DNA of 64,000 bases, from positions 105,700,972 to 105,764,971 of the forward strand of contig OY821517.1 of NCBI GenBank assembly GCA_963682025.1, written 5' to 3'. This document shows positions 34,680 through 46,403 of this stretch, one piece after another (within the stretch, counting starts at the first letter, position 1; the number at the start of each line of letters is the position of its first letter). Source of the stretch: Cordilura impudica. Its lineage: Eukaryota; Arthropoda; Insecta; Diptera; Scathophagidae. The notes beneath the pieces were generated by a model. That model was not told the DNA's origin, made no database searches, and was given only the letters and a program-made list of their open reading frames with translations. The position numbers were made by a program, and so were the translations under genes.

Positions 34680-34975
34680 GTTAATTTTCAATTTTTCATT
34701 TTTATTTTTCATTTTTTATTTTTCATTTTTCATTTTTTATTTTTTATTTTCCATTTCTTGTTTTTCATTTTTCATTCACTTTTTATTTTTCATTTTTTAT
34801 TTTTCATTTTTTATTTTTTATTTTTCATTTTTCATTTTTCATTTTTCGTTTTTAATTTTTAATTTTTCATTTTCTATTTTTTATTTTTCATTTTTCAGTT
34901 TTTATTTTTCATTTTTAATTTTTCATGTTTTATTTTTCAATTTTAATTTTTTATTTTTAATTTTTCATTTTCACC
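34680..34975 (+). repeat. Low-complexity (TTTTTCA/TTTTTTA)n tract
   Basis: About 295 bp of an approximately 7-8 bp pyrimidine-rich unit, mostly ATTTTTC and ATTTTTT variants. The plus strand is almost free of G, giving strong strand asymmetry. It lies between unique DNA and the mariner-type element at 35134. Confidence 0.9.
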
Positions 34976-35133
34976 AATACAATCATAAGTCGCACCGATT
35001 TTGTCTTACGTCTCACAGCGTAACATATGAGCTCACATGTTATGCTGTTTTTGTGATTGTATTGTGAAATAGAAATTTACCCCCTGCGCATATAGATGTT
35101 TACACATCAAAAAATATGCAAACATTTTTATAG

Positions 35134-35896
35134 TGCGAGGGCGGCTCAATAAGTCCGTGACTTTTTGAACTTCCCTCGTAGTTATATGAAATGCAACACT
35201 GCTCCCATCAAGTACCACAGGCTAGTAGACTACTGTAAGATTTTGAGCAAGTTCCGTCATTTAATTTGCGTTTAACAGCTGTTCAAGATAAACAACCACG
35301 TGTTTTTTTTAATGTATAAAAGTAAATTTTGAGTGCTTATTAAACATTATTTTTTGGTTTACTGAATTTCGTTGTGGTCGCCTAAATACAAATGACGCTG
35401 AACGTTCTGGACAGCCAATTGAGGTCAATACACCCGAAAATGACGAAAAATCCATGATATGGTGTTGGCCGATCGAAGAGTAATGTGCGTGAGATTGTTG
35501 ATGTCATAGGCATTTTATATGGCAGTGTGGTTTCGATTTTAAATGATCAGTTGGGTTTAAGAAAGCTGTCTGCACCATGGGTGCCGCGTAACATAATCGT
35601 GTCTCAATGGCAAAATTCCATGAATTGAGCTACGAATTGGTACCTCATCCGCCATATTCTCCGGACTTAGGAAATGGCTCGGTGGAAAGAGATTTAGCTC
35701 CAACGATGAAATTATTGATCAAAAATGCCTATTTTATGGACCTCGAAAATCCTATTTTTTTTGGAAGGGATACAAACATTGGAGAAACGTTGTACTAAGT
35801 GTATTGAGCTAAAAGGAGATTATGTTGAAAAGTAAATTTTGCAAAAAAAAAAATGTGTTTCATTATAAAAGTCACGAACTTATTGATCCGCCCTCG
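35134..35896 (+). mobile_element. mariner element, internally deleted
   Basis: Inverted ends CGAGGGCGGCTCAATAAGTC (35136) and GAACTTATTGATCCGCCCTC (right end at 35896) match with about two differences; TA follows on the right, as for mariner insertions. The coding strand is plus: WFTEFRCGRLNTNDAERSGR, then NVREIVDVIGILYGS and LSAPWVPRN (N-terminal domain), then MAKFHELSYELVPHPPYSPD from the third catalytic Asp region, ending near a KGDYVEK-like tail. The first and second Asp region is deleted between 35590 and 35600. Confidence 0.85.
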
Positions 35897-37070
35897 TACC
35901 CACTCCCCTACTTTATTGTTAGTATATGAAAACTTTAGTCGACACAAAACGCAACTTCTTCTATTCGATTCCAATTATCCTCGCGATACTGAAATAATCT
36001 TCCGTGAAGCAATAATCTCAGATTATTTTGACCAGTATTTTGAACTACATCGAAGACTCGACCACTTCTGTATATGGATATCAACCTATTTCTGTCGTAA
36101 AAGTGCTTTTCGCTTCATACTGACAGTTGCATCGGACATCTTCTTATACATAATACCCTTCGAAATGTAAGGTAAACAATCTGTGGCTGTATCGAACATC
36201 CAAAACTCCAATGGAGAGGTAAAGACAGTGGCCACAATATAATCTTGATATTTAAGGACATACCATTGAATATTGACTATACTGCTCTAAGGAGCAAATT
36301 TTAACATCACCACACGACGCTGATACCGACCATGGAATCCTGCTGTATCAACTTGTACACACGAGTCTACAATTTACAACTAACCAAGTTTCGAAATCTT
36401 CCAGATTTTTATCAGGCTGTTGTGATTATGAAGATAAAAGAAGTTGTATAGTAATTGGGATGCAATATCTTATTTACACGCCCCCCTAACATATCCGGCA
36501 GTCAAGCGGTTGTTAAATCTTTGGAATCAATATTCCTGAAAACGAAGCAGTCATTGGAGTTGTGTGGATTTTACAGATTCCTGCTTAGATGAAATATTTT
36601 GCTATTCCGTTAGAATCATGCAGGTTAATTTATTCGACTTTACAAAGCTAAAGAACTAGACTGGACGCCACATTTATACCCTCTGCTGCCAAACCAAACA
36701 TTTTGGTCTGAAATTTTTCTAGAGAATTTGCACCGGTCTCATTGTCTACTATTGATTGTTTAAGCCTAGATTTACCTGAGGAACTTCTAAATTTATTAAG
36801 GAATTATGACTTTACAAATTGTCATACGTTAATAACTCGTCCAAAATCATGTCTACAGTAATATTGAAAATTCTTTGATCACAGTGTGGAATGTAAATTA
36901 TCATATCATAACATTTTTTTTTTGTAGAGTAAATATTAAACTTTAAAATATATTTTTTGCTGCAGAATTTCATTTACATTGCAATTACAACCAAGTAAAA
37001 GTGGATGCACCTGCCTTAATTTCATATATTGGTAATGCTGTATAAAATTCTACCATTGTAAAGAAACTGA
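35897..37070. other. Unassigned DNA, possibly retroelement debris
   Basis: The frame at 35853-36170 (105 codons) partly overlaps the mariner end and shows no domain I recognise. The stretch 36180-36860 has short frames on both strands but no catalytic motif, so it is left unassigned. Confidence 0.35.
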
Positions 37071-37079
37071 AAACAGATT

Positions 37080-37430
37080 TTAAACAAGAAATAACCCTTT
37101 GAATAAATGGAATTTGCAAACGTTGATAAAGTTTAAAAATAATCTTTTGAAAATAAAAGGGAAAAGGCCGAATGATGTAAACATGTAAAAATGGTTGAAA
37201 AGAATTAGGAAGGTAATAAAAACAGCATGCAAAGAGTCGATGAATAACTTTTATATTAATAATTTTAACGAAATGCAGCAGAATACAAAAAAAAAAAATT
37301 TAAATTTATAAATAGTACCTTTGTTTCAGCCACAAACAAATCTGTGAACATGAAGGATACTAATGGTGAGTTAATTATGGATGATTTTCAAAAAAGTTTG
37401 TTATATAATCGAAATTTTATTGAGACAGTA
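37080..37430 (+). pseudogene. Possible LINE linker fragment
   Basis: Reading with stops gives a stretch with WNLQTLIKFKNNLLKIKGKR, RPNDVNM, RIRKVIKTACKESMNNFYIN and FNEMQQNTKK. This resembles the basic linker between endonuclease and reverse transcriptase in jockey-type LINEs. No catalytic motif is present. Confidence 0.35.
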
Positions 37431-37688
37431 AAAGGCTTAAAACTATAAATACAACAAGATTCTAGAGATAAGTACGTGTAATTCTTTAAGGACATTAATT
37501 CAGCATAATGATCGGGTTCTTTTTGAATACACCACATAAATTTAGTAGAGTAGAGTTTAGGCTATGAGAACATAACTTCGATTTTACTGGTGAAATGGTT
37601 TAATGAGTTAGCATCTAATTTAGTTAATGTTTTTAATAATAGATTAGATTAGATAGATTAGAATCTTTCTTTATTGAATTATATAATA

Positions 37689-38056
37689 CTAGCAGATTCC
37701 AGCGCTCGAAATTCGACTGCAATTTCTAGGCGGCTTTATTTTTCAACTTAGCCAATTCACACACCAACACTTTTATGGGTTGTTATTATTGTGAATGAAG
37801 ATAACAAACTCATAAACAAACACATTAACAAATTTAATAAAACACACATAGCATATGTATATTTTTATGTGTGTATTAGTAGCAACTTTAAAGGCAATTT
37901 ATTCAAAATAAAGGAAAAAAATTAAAACATCTGTAAATCTGCAAAATGGCTAAAAAGAAATACCTTTCAAATATCATACGTTTGATCAAAATCGGGATTA
38001 AACGGTAGAACAAAAAATCGGTCACAAGAAATCGCCTAGCCTATAAATATTATAGA
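37689..38056 (-). mobile_element. Non-autonomous Helitron, second copy (368 bp)
   Basis: This is the inverted counterpart of 20598-20972. On the minus strand it starts TCTATAATATTTATAGGCTA after an A and ends CTAG before a T. Both insertion junctions are intact. The subterminal hairpin is imperfect (TCGAAATTCGA). Confidence 0.88.
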
Positions 38057-38149
38057 TAATCATGTTCTAAAATTTGGGTTCACATAAACAAATACGTCTG
38101 TAGATATTTATGAATTTTTTTTGAAAATATTTTTTTGTTTTATTATACA

Positions 38150-38547
38150 CTAGATGTAACCCGGTGTGCTTCGCTACACCCTCCCCCTGACCCCCCGCCC
38201 CCCACGAATCGTTATGAGAGGGCTCAGATATATCGCTTTTGTCCAATCCCGCCCATTTTTTTGTCTGACTACTCACATTAATAATAGATGATCTGAGACA
38301 AATTTGCAAAGCTTTCTCTATCATAGTACTTAAAAATATGTGATATTAAAAATTTACTTTGTATGGGAGGTGCCACGCCCACTAAAAATAGATAAAAATT
38401 AAAGCCTGCAGCACTCCCATATCTGCAGTAAGACTAAGTGAAAATTTCAGGAAGATCAGATGAGTAGTTACGGAGACTACCTCCAACAAACAAACAAACA
38501 AACAAATATTACTTCTTTATTATGTTGGTATAGATTATTAGTATAGA
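38150..38547 (-). mobile_element. Short Helitron, complete ends (398 bp)
   Basis: On the minus strand the 5' end is TCTATACTAATAATCTATAC after an A; the 3' end is CTAG before a T. A GC-rich hairpin GGTGTAGCGAAGCACACC ends 11 bp before CTAG, the textbook Helitron 3' structure. A (TTTG)n stretch and GTAGTCTCCGTAACTACTCA follow the 5' end. It abuts the larger Helitron remnant to its right. Confidence 0.85.
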
Positions 38548-39798
38548 TTTTTTATTTCAATGCTTGCTGATGCTGATATACAATGTTTTTTGTTTTTTCA
38601 TTCGGTACAACAACTATCAGATTTTTCGGCGTTCCTACCCTGCAGCAAAGTACATGTAGCTGCCCATGAGAAGATGGATTATCCATATTAGATCTGGCAA
38701 CACTTAACTATTGGCCTTGAACTTAGAATATCATTTGGCAATTATTCTTTTTAGCGATTTTTGATTTTGCGCATATTTGATTTTGAAGATTTTTTTTGTC
38801 AATTTTTGAATTTGGCGATATATATTCCACGACAAATCACATTGATAACTAATGTACTTGCTAAAAGACTGTATCTTTCATAGTACTTCATACTTTTTAT
38901 ATAGGAGGTGCCAAGCCCACTAATCCCATCCCGCCCAATTTTTATTGGACTTCTCACATTTATATCTGATGGACTCACTGCTTCGATCACGCCCATTTTT
39001 TTGTTCGACTAATCATACAAAGAACCTATGGGCTCACGCAAAGCCGCAAAGCTCTCTCTTTTGCAGTACTCCAGATATATGACATTAAATAATTACTTTG
39101 CATTGGGAGTGCCAAGCCTATTGGTGTGAGTCCGCCAATTTTTTGTCCGACTACTCATAATAAGATCTGATGGGGTCGTGCAAAGTGTCAAAGCTTCCCT
39201 TTTTAGTACACCAGTTATATGGTATCATATATTTACTTTGTATGGACGGTGCCACGCCCACTACTCCGATCATGCCCATTTTTTGTCTAACTAATCACAT
39301 GAATAACTTATGGGCTCACACAATGTTCCAAAACTCTCATTATTACAGTACTACAGATATATGGCATTTTATATTTACTTTGAATGGCAGGTGCCATGCC
39401 TATTGGTCCGATACTGTCCATTTTTTGTCCGACTACTCACATTAATAATAGGTGGCATCAGACAAATTTGAAAAGCTCTCTCTATCACAGTACTCGAGAT
39501 ATATAATATTGAACTATTACTTGTATGGGAGGTACCACGCCCACTTATCCGATCCCGCCCATTTCTGGCGTAGCTACTAATATTAACAATAGGTGACCTC
39601 ACACAAATTTGCGTGGGAGGTGCCACGCCCACTAAAAATATTTAAAAAATTATAGCCTATAGCTCTTCCTATATCCGCAGTAAGACTCTGTGAAAATTTC
39701 AGGAAGATCAGTTGGGTAGTTACGGAGATTACCTCCTACAAACAAACAAACAAACAAACAAACAAACACACATTACCTCTTTATAATATTAGTATAGA
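38548..39798 (-). mobile_element. Helitron remnant with helicase end and ~160-bp minisatellite
   Basis: The 5' end on the minus strand is at 39798 (TCTATACTAATATTATAAAG after an A), followed by (TTTG)n and GTAATCTCCGTAACTACCCA. Between about 38870 and 39640 a ~150-165 bp unit recurs about five times, with phrases GTGCCACGCCCACT, CCGACTACTCACATTAATAA and CAAAGCTCTCTC. At 38567-38695 lies the end of a helicase frame (separate entry). A CTAG end of its own was not seen; it may have been replaced by the element at 38150-38547. Confidence 0.75.
38567..38695 (-). pseudogene. Helitron Rep/helicase C-terminal fragment
   Basis: The minus strand reads SSHGQLHVLCCRVGTPKNLI then VVVPNEKTKNIVYQHQQALK and a stop. 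S/T-HGQL-x-V-x-x-SRV is motif VI of the PIF1-type helicase of Helitron proteins; the final Ser of the motif is Cys here. About 43 codons remain of a protein usually more than 1,300 residues. The upstream boundary is a short tandem region rich in GATTTTTG/AATTTGGCG. A matching plus-strand fragment is at 60270-60356. Confidence 0.75.
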
Positions 39799-40249
39799 TA
39801 ACAATTTGGTATTATAATATTTTTTTTAATATAAAACTTTAATATAAAAATTTTTATAATTGGGTATATTTATAATAATAAAGATATTTACGGCTTGGTT
39901 TTTTAACCGTCAGAAGTTTGTCCTTAAATTTGTTTAACTAATAGTTTTTTTTTTCAAAAATTGAATTCATCTATTTAAAATTTACGATAAGTTAATGCAT
40001 TCCTTATAAAAAGATTAAGTGAATTCCAGTTTTCCTCTCTTCCCCCATTTAGATCATAAATTTCTTAATCTGGAAATCCGGAGCACCCTAGAAATCTTCT
40101 TCGTATATCTGGAAGTACAGGGCACCTTCCCATAAAATGTAAAATTGTTTCTTCTTCATTCAGATTACACAAAGAACATAGAGTGAATTGGTTGGTGATA
40201 TATTTATTCGAGTTTTCATTAGTAGGGATATTTGATGTTGGTTATATTT

Positions 40250-41006
40250 ATACCCTATACCACTATGTGGTTTGGGTATAATGACTTTGTGCTGCTGTTT
40301 GCAACAACCAAAAATATTTGACCTAGACCCATCTTTAATTATACCGATCGAATCAAAATCACTTTTTGAGTTGATTTAACAATGTCCGTCCGTCCGTCCG
40401 TCTGTGTGTCCATGTAAACCTTGTAATCAAACTGCAGGTCGCAAATATGAATATATTTTGATGAAATTTGGTATATAAGCTTTTATCGGTCATGGGATGA
40501 ACGCTGTTGAAATTGGTGGGAATCGGTCCATGTTCAGACCTAGCCCCCATACAAATTACCCATATGAAATCGACATAAATTGCCATAAGATCCAAATTGT
40601 CATATAGATCTTACTCAAATTGGGTTTGTATGCCTTCATTATATCCATTAATGACTAGTCCAAAAATGATCCCTTTGGCCCCATATAGAGCTGCTTCCCG
40701 ATCTTCACTTAAATCTATTAAAAAACAAAAATATTCCACTGATTCCTCTCAAATTTTGTTGTATATATTTTTGTAAAATACAAGAGACTTTACCAAACAT
40801 GATCAGGATCGGCCCATTTTTGGACCTAGTCCCCATATAGATATAGCATCCGGTATGAACTTTTTCATATCTGCAGCCAAAAAAAATAATAAAAATCCCA
40901 CTCAAATTTGGTTTTTGCTTATTTTCTATGTCCAGTTAGTTGGGCCTAAGAGATAGGGTTTCGAAACGCATGGTATAGGGTATCGTATAGTCGGTCTAGA
41001 CTATAA
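40250..41006 (-). mobile_element. DINE-like element inside a LINE
   Basis: Starts TATACCCTATACCACTATGT and runs through the GTCC tract (40386-40402), CATATCTGCAGCC and ATCGTATAGTCGGTCTAGAC. It stops in the hairpin; the CTTACTTGTT terminus is missing. It is inserted within the 3' end of the LINE at 40010-42840, upstream of its zinc knuckle. Confidence 0.88.
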
Positions 41007-41073
41007 GTATAGAAGTGTGCATCTTCTTGACCGGTTTCTAAAGCAAGTACATAGTTTGGGGTATTTTCTGGTA

Positions 41074-41771
41074 GTTATACCCTATACCACTATGTGGTTT
41101 GGGTATAATGACTTTGTGCTGCTGTTTGTAACTACCAAAAATATTTTACCTACACCCATCTTTAGTTATACCGATCGAATCAGAATCACTATCTGATTCG
41201 ATTTAACGATGTCCGTCCGTCCGTCTGTGTGTCTATGTAAACCTTGTAATCAAACTGCAGGTCGCAAATATGAATATATTTTGATTAAATTTGGTATATA
41301 AGCTTATATCGGCCATATGATGAACGCTATTGAAATTGGTGAGAATCGGTCCATGTTCAGACCTTGCCCCCATACAAGTGACCCCTATGCAATCGACATA
41401 AATTGCCATAAGATCCAAATTTTCATATAGATCTCAGGCAAATTGGGTTTATATGCATTTATTACATCCATTAATGAGTAGTCCAAAAATGATCCCTATG
41501 GGACAACTTTTACACATAGGCCCCATATATTTTTGCAAAATACAAGAGACTTTACCTAACATGGTCAGGATCTGTCCTTTTTTTGACCTAGTCCACATAT
41601 AAATATAGCACCCGATATGAACTTTTTCATATCTGCAGTCAAAAAAAATTAGTAACAATGCCACTGAAATTTGGTTTTTGCTGGTTTTTTATATCCAGTT
41701 AGTTGGACCGAAGAGATAGGGTTTCTAAACCATGGTATAGGGTAGGTATCGTCATAATTTTCTTACTTGTT
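41074..41771 (-). mobile_element. DINE-like element inside the same LINE
   Basis: Starts TATACCCTATACCACTATGT and ends CTTACTTGTT at 41762-41771; the hairpin is eroded (GGTAGGTATCGTCATAATTT). It has a short GTCC tract (41211-41226) and a ~70-bp internal loss near 41515-41525. It lies 67 bp from the other copy, in the same orientation. Confidence 0.88.
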
Positions 41772-42939
41772 TTAACATGCGTTTAGTGAAAAACCTTTTC
41801 AATTTATCAACAATGTCAAATCAAGCCAGTCCCCATACCTGAGCACCATACGCTTGTATAGATCTACAAACAGCTTGTAATAACTTCCACTTTGCCTTGA
41901 ACGAAACATCCCTTTTTGCAATAAAATTTTTCCAAGTGATATTTACACAAACTTTTGCAGCATCATTTTTTGTAATTATATGTTTCGTGTAAGTCATTGT
42001 GGGAGTCAGTATTATACCTAAATACTTGTATTGAGCCACAATTTTAACCTGCTCTCCGTTAAACGTCCACTTTTCATTTGAGGAAGCACGACGACCTTTC
42101 CTAAAAGCCATTATCTCCGATTTTGTTAAGTTTACTTCCATTCCCCATATTTTACAATATATTTACAAATTATTTATCATTTTTTGAAGGACGCTTATAT
42201 TCTCGGCAAGAATGAGAATATCATCCGCATACATTAAGGTTCTTATGTTCAGATTATCTATAAATAGACCACCCTTCATTTAAATGCAAGGAAAACAAAA
42301 AAGGCGACAACAAGCATTCCTGTTTAACACCTGAGTTTGTGGACAATCCCATTTGGCGTATTTTATACATTAAAAGTTGTCTAGGTACACGATCAAAGGC
42401 GGCTTTAAAGTCCACAAAGAATGCGTAAACTCTTTTTAGTGCATGAAACTTTATGTTAACAATTGCCGTTAAATTATAGATGTTATCTCTTGTCGAAAAG
42501 CCTTTTCGAAAGCCTGCCTGGAACTCATTTAAAGTTTTATAGTTTATGGAACATTGGATTAACCTTTCATGAAGGATATTCCCCTATAACTGCTTGGCTC
42601 ATTAGCTTCTCCTTTTTTACGAATTGGTAAAACATTACTACGTTCAAACACTTCAAACAAATTTGTAAAGACTTCCGCCAAAGTGCTCAAAAAGTTATTA
42701 TTTGCATTTATAAAAAATTCATAAGGTATTCTCTCCACCCCAGACTCCTTATTTCCTTTAACCTTTGCCAATACCATAATAATTTCTGGCAGTGTGAAAG
42801 CTTTATCTAAATCTGTATCTACGACTAGCTGCATAATAATATTGCTATGTACGTGTGTCTAGATGCATTAAAAAAATAATATAAGATTATTTAAATTCCT
42901 AAGGATGAAAATACTTTTACGATTGATATGTTTCGACCA

Positions 42940-43440
42940 ATGGTAGCATTCGCTGTTGTTGATAATATATTTGAAAGAATATTATATAAACAATTATTTA
43001 ACTAGCTGCAAAGCCAAAATTAACTCAATGTTTATCAATATGGTTTTAGAAGATACTGAGGAAACACTTGCAAAGGCAAAGGCTTAGACGAAGGGCAAAA
43101 ATGCATCGCTTAGTTTTTTATTGATTATTCCAAAGCAGTTGATCTAATTAATCACAGAATATTTATGCAAAAATATACTATGTTTATTCAGAAACTGGGA
43201 AACAGAAATCAGTTTTCATAAGTCGTAAACAATTTGTATAAATTAAAGTTTTGTTGGCCTTGTTGAAAATGGTGTCCCTCAAAGCAGTGTGTTGGATACA
43301 ATGCCGTTCACAGTACAACAACATTAAATGCCTTTGTTTATCCGGAAAACTCTTTATGTATGCAGATCACATTTGCTTGTTTTACCCCATCAAACAAGAA
43401 ATAGCTGCATAGAACAAGATGCTGCTCTATAAACTGCATT
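42940..43440 (+). pseudogene. LINE reverse transcriptase fragment, plus strand
   Basis: Heavily decayed: VYQYGFRRY (fingers), FIDYSKAVDLINHRIFMQKY (motif A, catalytic Asp present), ENGVPQSSVLDTMPF (motif B) and KLFMYADHICLFYP, where motif C reads YADH instead of YADD. Stops and frame changes are frequent. It is a different family from the adjacent minus-strand LINE, closer to the jockey type because of GVPQ. Confidence 0.6.
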
Positions 43441-43639
43441 CGCGGGAATTAGTAAAGTTTGTAAAACCAAATTGTTAAAATTTAGATCAACCAATTGGGG
43501 GAATAATAGTTATAATAATTGATGTAAATTCTATAAAGTATATAGACATACATCTTCAGGATAATATAAAACAAAAACAGCTGAAGCTGGTGCTTTTTCA
43601 TATAAATATATAAAAAAAAATTGTCATTTTGACCAACAT

Positions 43640-45130
43640 GCAGGGGATGCCCCCTACAGATGCAGTGCATTGTGTTGATCTCAGGAAAATGGGTTATGGG
43701 AAAGACGAAAGAGGAAGTAGTGTTTGTGGATATTTGAATTAAATTTTATTAGATTATAATTGTCAGGAAAGACCTGTGCGGGGAGTTTATTTCATATACG
43801 GTTAATTCGAGTGATAAACGAGTTCTCTTTGCAATGCGTTATGCGGTCAACTGGACAATATACTAGAAATGAATGTGATCTACTAGAAAAGCGGGTAGAG
43901 CGAACTAAAACTAGGGTACTTGGAATAAGTTCGCTAATCTCGGAAGAACATTTCCCATGGTTGTATCTATAGAACAGTGCTACATAACCCACATTCCGAC
44001 GATGTTCCAATGAGTCAATAGAGTTGGATACCCTATTGTCATTGATGAGCACCAGCGCCCCCCTATGATACGGACCGGTAGCTCCAAAATATACTTTGAA
44101 GCTCCTGCCCATATATGGAAGTTAAATTCCATTTTCAGTCGGTTGTAAGTGGTATAGATTTTAAGGAGATCAGAAAGAGTGAAACCAGGACACTTGAATG
44201 CTTCTTTCGACATTGAATTCTTATGTCTAGAACATCAAGAGTATCCGATTTCGCAAAACCTATACCACCCATATATATAGATGATATTGTTGAATCCATG
44301 GCCCTATGGGTCAACATACCACATTGAGTCTTCAGCGCCTTAAAATCAACCCTATTCCCTTTACCCCACTCGGAGATTGTCGACAGATCTTGATTGAGTG
44401 TGTCATTCATTCATTCTTATATAGAATTAAAACTTGGACCAAGAAGGTCGTTCAGAAAGAGAGGGAGAAAGAATGGAACCTTGGGGTACACCCGAATTAA
44501 GCAAAAAATCATTAGATGAGACCCCATCAATAACAACATGTATTGTTCGGTCTCTGAGAAAACTCGATGTAAATCGACCCCAAATGACATAAGCTTTGAT
44601 ATCAATGCACGGAGCCACACGCAATCGAATGCCTTGGAAATATCTAGAGCAACCACTTTACTTTCGCCAAAATTGTGAATGGATCGATTCCAGCGCTCAG
44701 AAAGTAGAGCTAACAGGTTTCCTGTGGATCGATTTCTACGGAAACTATACTGTCGATCATTAAGAGATGAGTTGGCCTCTATGAAGTTCACAAGATGGAA
44801 ATTGATCATGCTCTCCATCACCTTTGAGAGCATAGAGCAGATTGCAATTGGACGGTAATTTTCAGGGTTGTTAGCCGCACCCTTTTTAGGGATTAATTAG
44901 ACATTGGCAACCTTCCAGCCAGAGGGAAAAACTCCCGCACGGTACGAAAAGCGGGAAAGGTTGGCCAATGAAATGGGTAGCGTCGAAGAGCCCTGTTTCA
45001 GCACTAGTACTGGTATACCATCCGGTCCCGGAGACTTATTTATGTTGAGATCCGAAAAAGCCTTTTTAACTGCACGTGCTGTGATTCAGTCATTCAAATT
45101 TCTTTGCTATTACCTACGGCTATAAGAATA
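43640..45130 (-). pseudogene. Jockey-like LINE remnant (copy 2)
   Basis: Minus-strand order: linker (44904-45125 region), fingers MLSKVMESMINFHLVNFIEA and DRQYSFRRNRSTGNLLALLS, motif A SKVVALDISKAFDCVW (catalytic Asp intact), motif B LNSGVPQGSILSPSL, then LNDLLGPSFNSI joins directly to MNDTLNQDLSTISEWGKGN. The YADD/FADD motif C segment between these two pieces is missing, a deletion of a few dozen codons. The thumb and 3' part continue to about 43640 and match 21360-21560. It is the same family as copy 1 in the intron. Confidence 0.75.
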
Positions 45131-45460
45131 CAGCTTAATTGAAGTCTCTTCAGCGGATGCAGAATAAAGCCTTGAGGTAGTATCAAAACTTCCTATCACA
45201 CATCCAACAATGCTATTGTATAGTGATGCACTTAAGACAGTTTTGCCAATTTATTGACTCATTAAAATGCATATTTTAAAATATGTTTTCAAATGCATAT
45301 AAAGTATTGGCCATCACACAATACAGTTTATCCGAAATGATAAGATATTTGCTAGATGTAGATTGGAAAACTAAGCAGCGATTTCAGCATATGGGTAGTC
45401 GTGTATTTAATAATTATAAAAAGTATAACTAGAATTTTTGACTTTAAAAATGCAATAAAA

Positions 45461-46403
45461 AACAAGTAAGAAAATAATAGTCGATCTACACCGACTATGC
45501 GATATCCTATACCATGCGTTTAGAGAAATGTTCTTAGTTCTAACTAATTGGATATAGAAAATAAGAATAAACTAAATCTGGGTGCAATTTTATTCTTTTT
45601 TTGCCTGCAGCAAAAAAAAGTTCTTATCGGAAGCTGTATTTATACGGGCACTAGGTCGAAAAATGTACCGATCCTGACCATATTTGTTTAAGTTGCTTAT
45701 ATTTTGCAAAAACATATACAGGGTGCGGCTAAAGTTACTATATGATGTAAAACAATTGTAACTTATTTGCCTGCGAGTATTTAACTTTTTCTTTTTTCCT
45801 ATTTCAGAAATTAAACTTGGGAGAATATTTAAAAATGGAACGCTATACAATTGCGCAAAGAACTAAGATTGTTTTTCTATTCATTGAAAATCATCGTTCG
45901 ATAATTAATACTCGACGTGCATACAGAAGATTTTATGTTGTAAGAACTGCTCCAACGGGTCCAACCATTCGTTCGTTGGTGAATAATTTTGCTGAATATG
46001 GGACTGTCGGAGATTCAAGACGTACGGGCAGACCTCGAACTGGCAGATCGGCCAAAATATTGATGCTGTGCGACAGAGCGTCGAAGAAAATCCGCAGACA
46101 TCAACGAGAAGACGATCTTCCCAGTTGCAGCTTTCTGACCGCACTCTTCGGCGAATTTTAAAACACGATTTGCACCTCTTCCCTTACAAAATCCAAGTAG
46201 TCCAAAAACTAAATCCTGAGGACTTCGTATTGCGCTTGCAAACAAATCATATAGTTACTTTAGCCGCACCCTGTACAAACTAAATTGAGAAAATTTTGTT
46301 TTTGAGTGAGTTTAAGTGAATATCGGGAAGCACCTTTATATGGGGGCTATGACGAAGCAATGTCCTATAGGGTTTATTTTCCGACTACTGATGAATGGAT
46401 GTA
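45461..46403 (+). mobile_element. DINE-like element, right-truncated, carrying a mariner-type insert
   Basis: Starts AACAAGTAAGAAAATAATAG with an imperfect hairpin GTCGATCTACACCGAC. The interior proceeds to GCAAAAACATATACAAAC, where the element at 45719-46273 is inserted at TA. It then continues with TTGAGAAAATTTTGTTTTTG and GAATATCGGGAAGCACC until about 46403. The GGAC tract and right terminus are missing. Confidence 0.85.
45719..46273 (+). mobile_element. Tc1/mariner-type deletion derivative (555 bp)
   Basis: Inverted ends CAGGGTGCGGCTAAAGTTAC and GTTACTTTAGCCGCACCCTG (~28 bp, nearly perfect) lie between duplicated TA dinucleotides (45717-45718, 46274-46275). The surrounding DINE-like sequence reads through when the insert and one TA are removed. 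It holds only the N-terminal half of a transposase: MERYTIAQRTKIVFLFIENH (DUF4817-like helix-turn-helix), TGPTIRSLVNNFAEYGTVGD and GRPRTGRS, then, after a frameshift, NPQTSTRRRSSQLQLSDRTL and HLFPYKIQVVQKLNPED. The catalytic DDE domain is deleted. Confidence 0.88.

Larger units (their letters stand above)
40010..42840 (-). pseudogene. LINE reverse transcriptase, interrupted by two DINE-like elements
   Basis: Minus-strand order: fingers LPIRKKGEANEPSSYRGISF (about 42550-42650); motif A FFVDFKAAFDRVPRQLL (about 42380-42425); motif B GVKQECLLSP; motif C LMYADDILILAEN (about 42190-42235); thumb YKYLGIILTPTMTYTKHI (41821-42141); a 67-bp remnant ALETGQEDAH (41007-41073); and a C-terminal zinc knuckle CSLCNLN..HFMGRC (40077-40190). 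Both catalytic Asp motifs are intact. A few stops and frameshifts exist. DINE-like copies at 41074-41771 and 40250-41006 split the 3' half. Motif B in GVxQxCxLSP form separates it from the jockey-like LINEs here. The endonuclease part is absent. Confidence 0.8.

Noticed and set aside
35853..36170. 105-codon plus-strand frame
   Set aside because: Its first part overlaps the mariner right end. The rest shows no domain, no repeat relation and no splice signals that I can support.
38870..39640. CRISPR-like regular repeats
   Set aside because: The whole ~160-bp unit is repeated and diverged with no unique spacers. Helitron ends surround it and the genome is eukaryotic.
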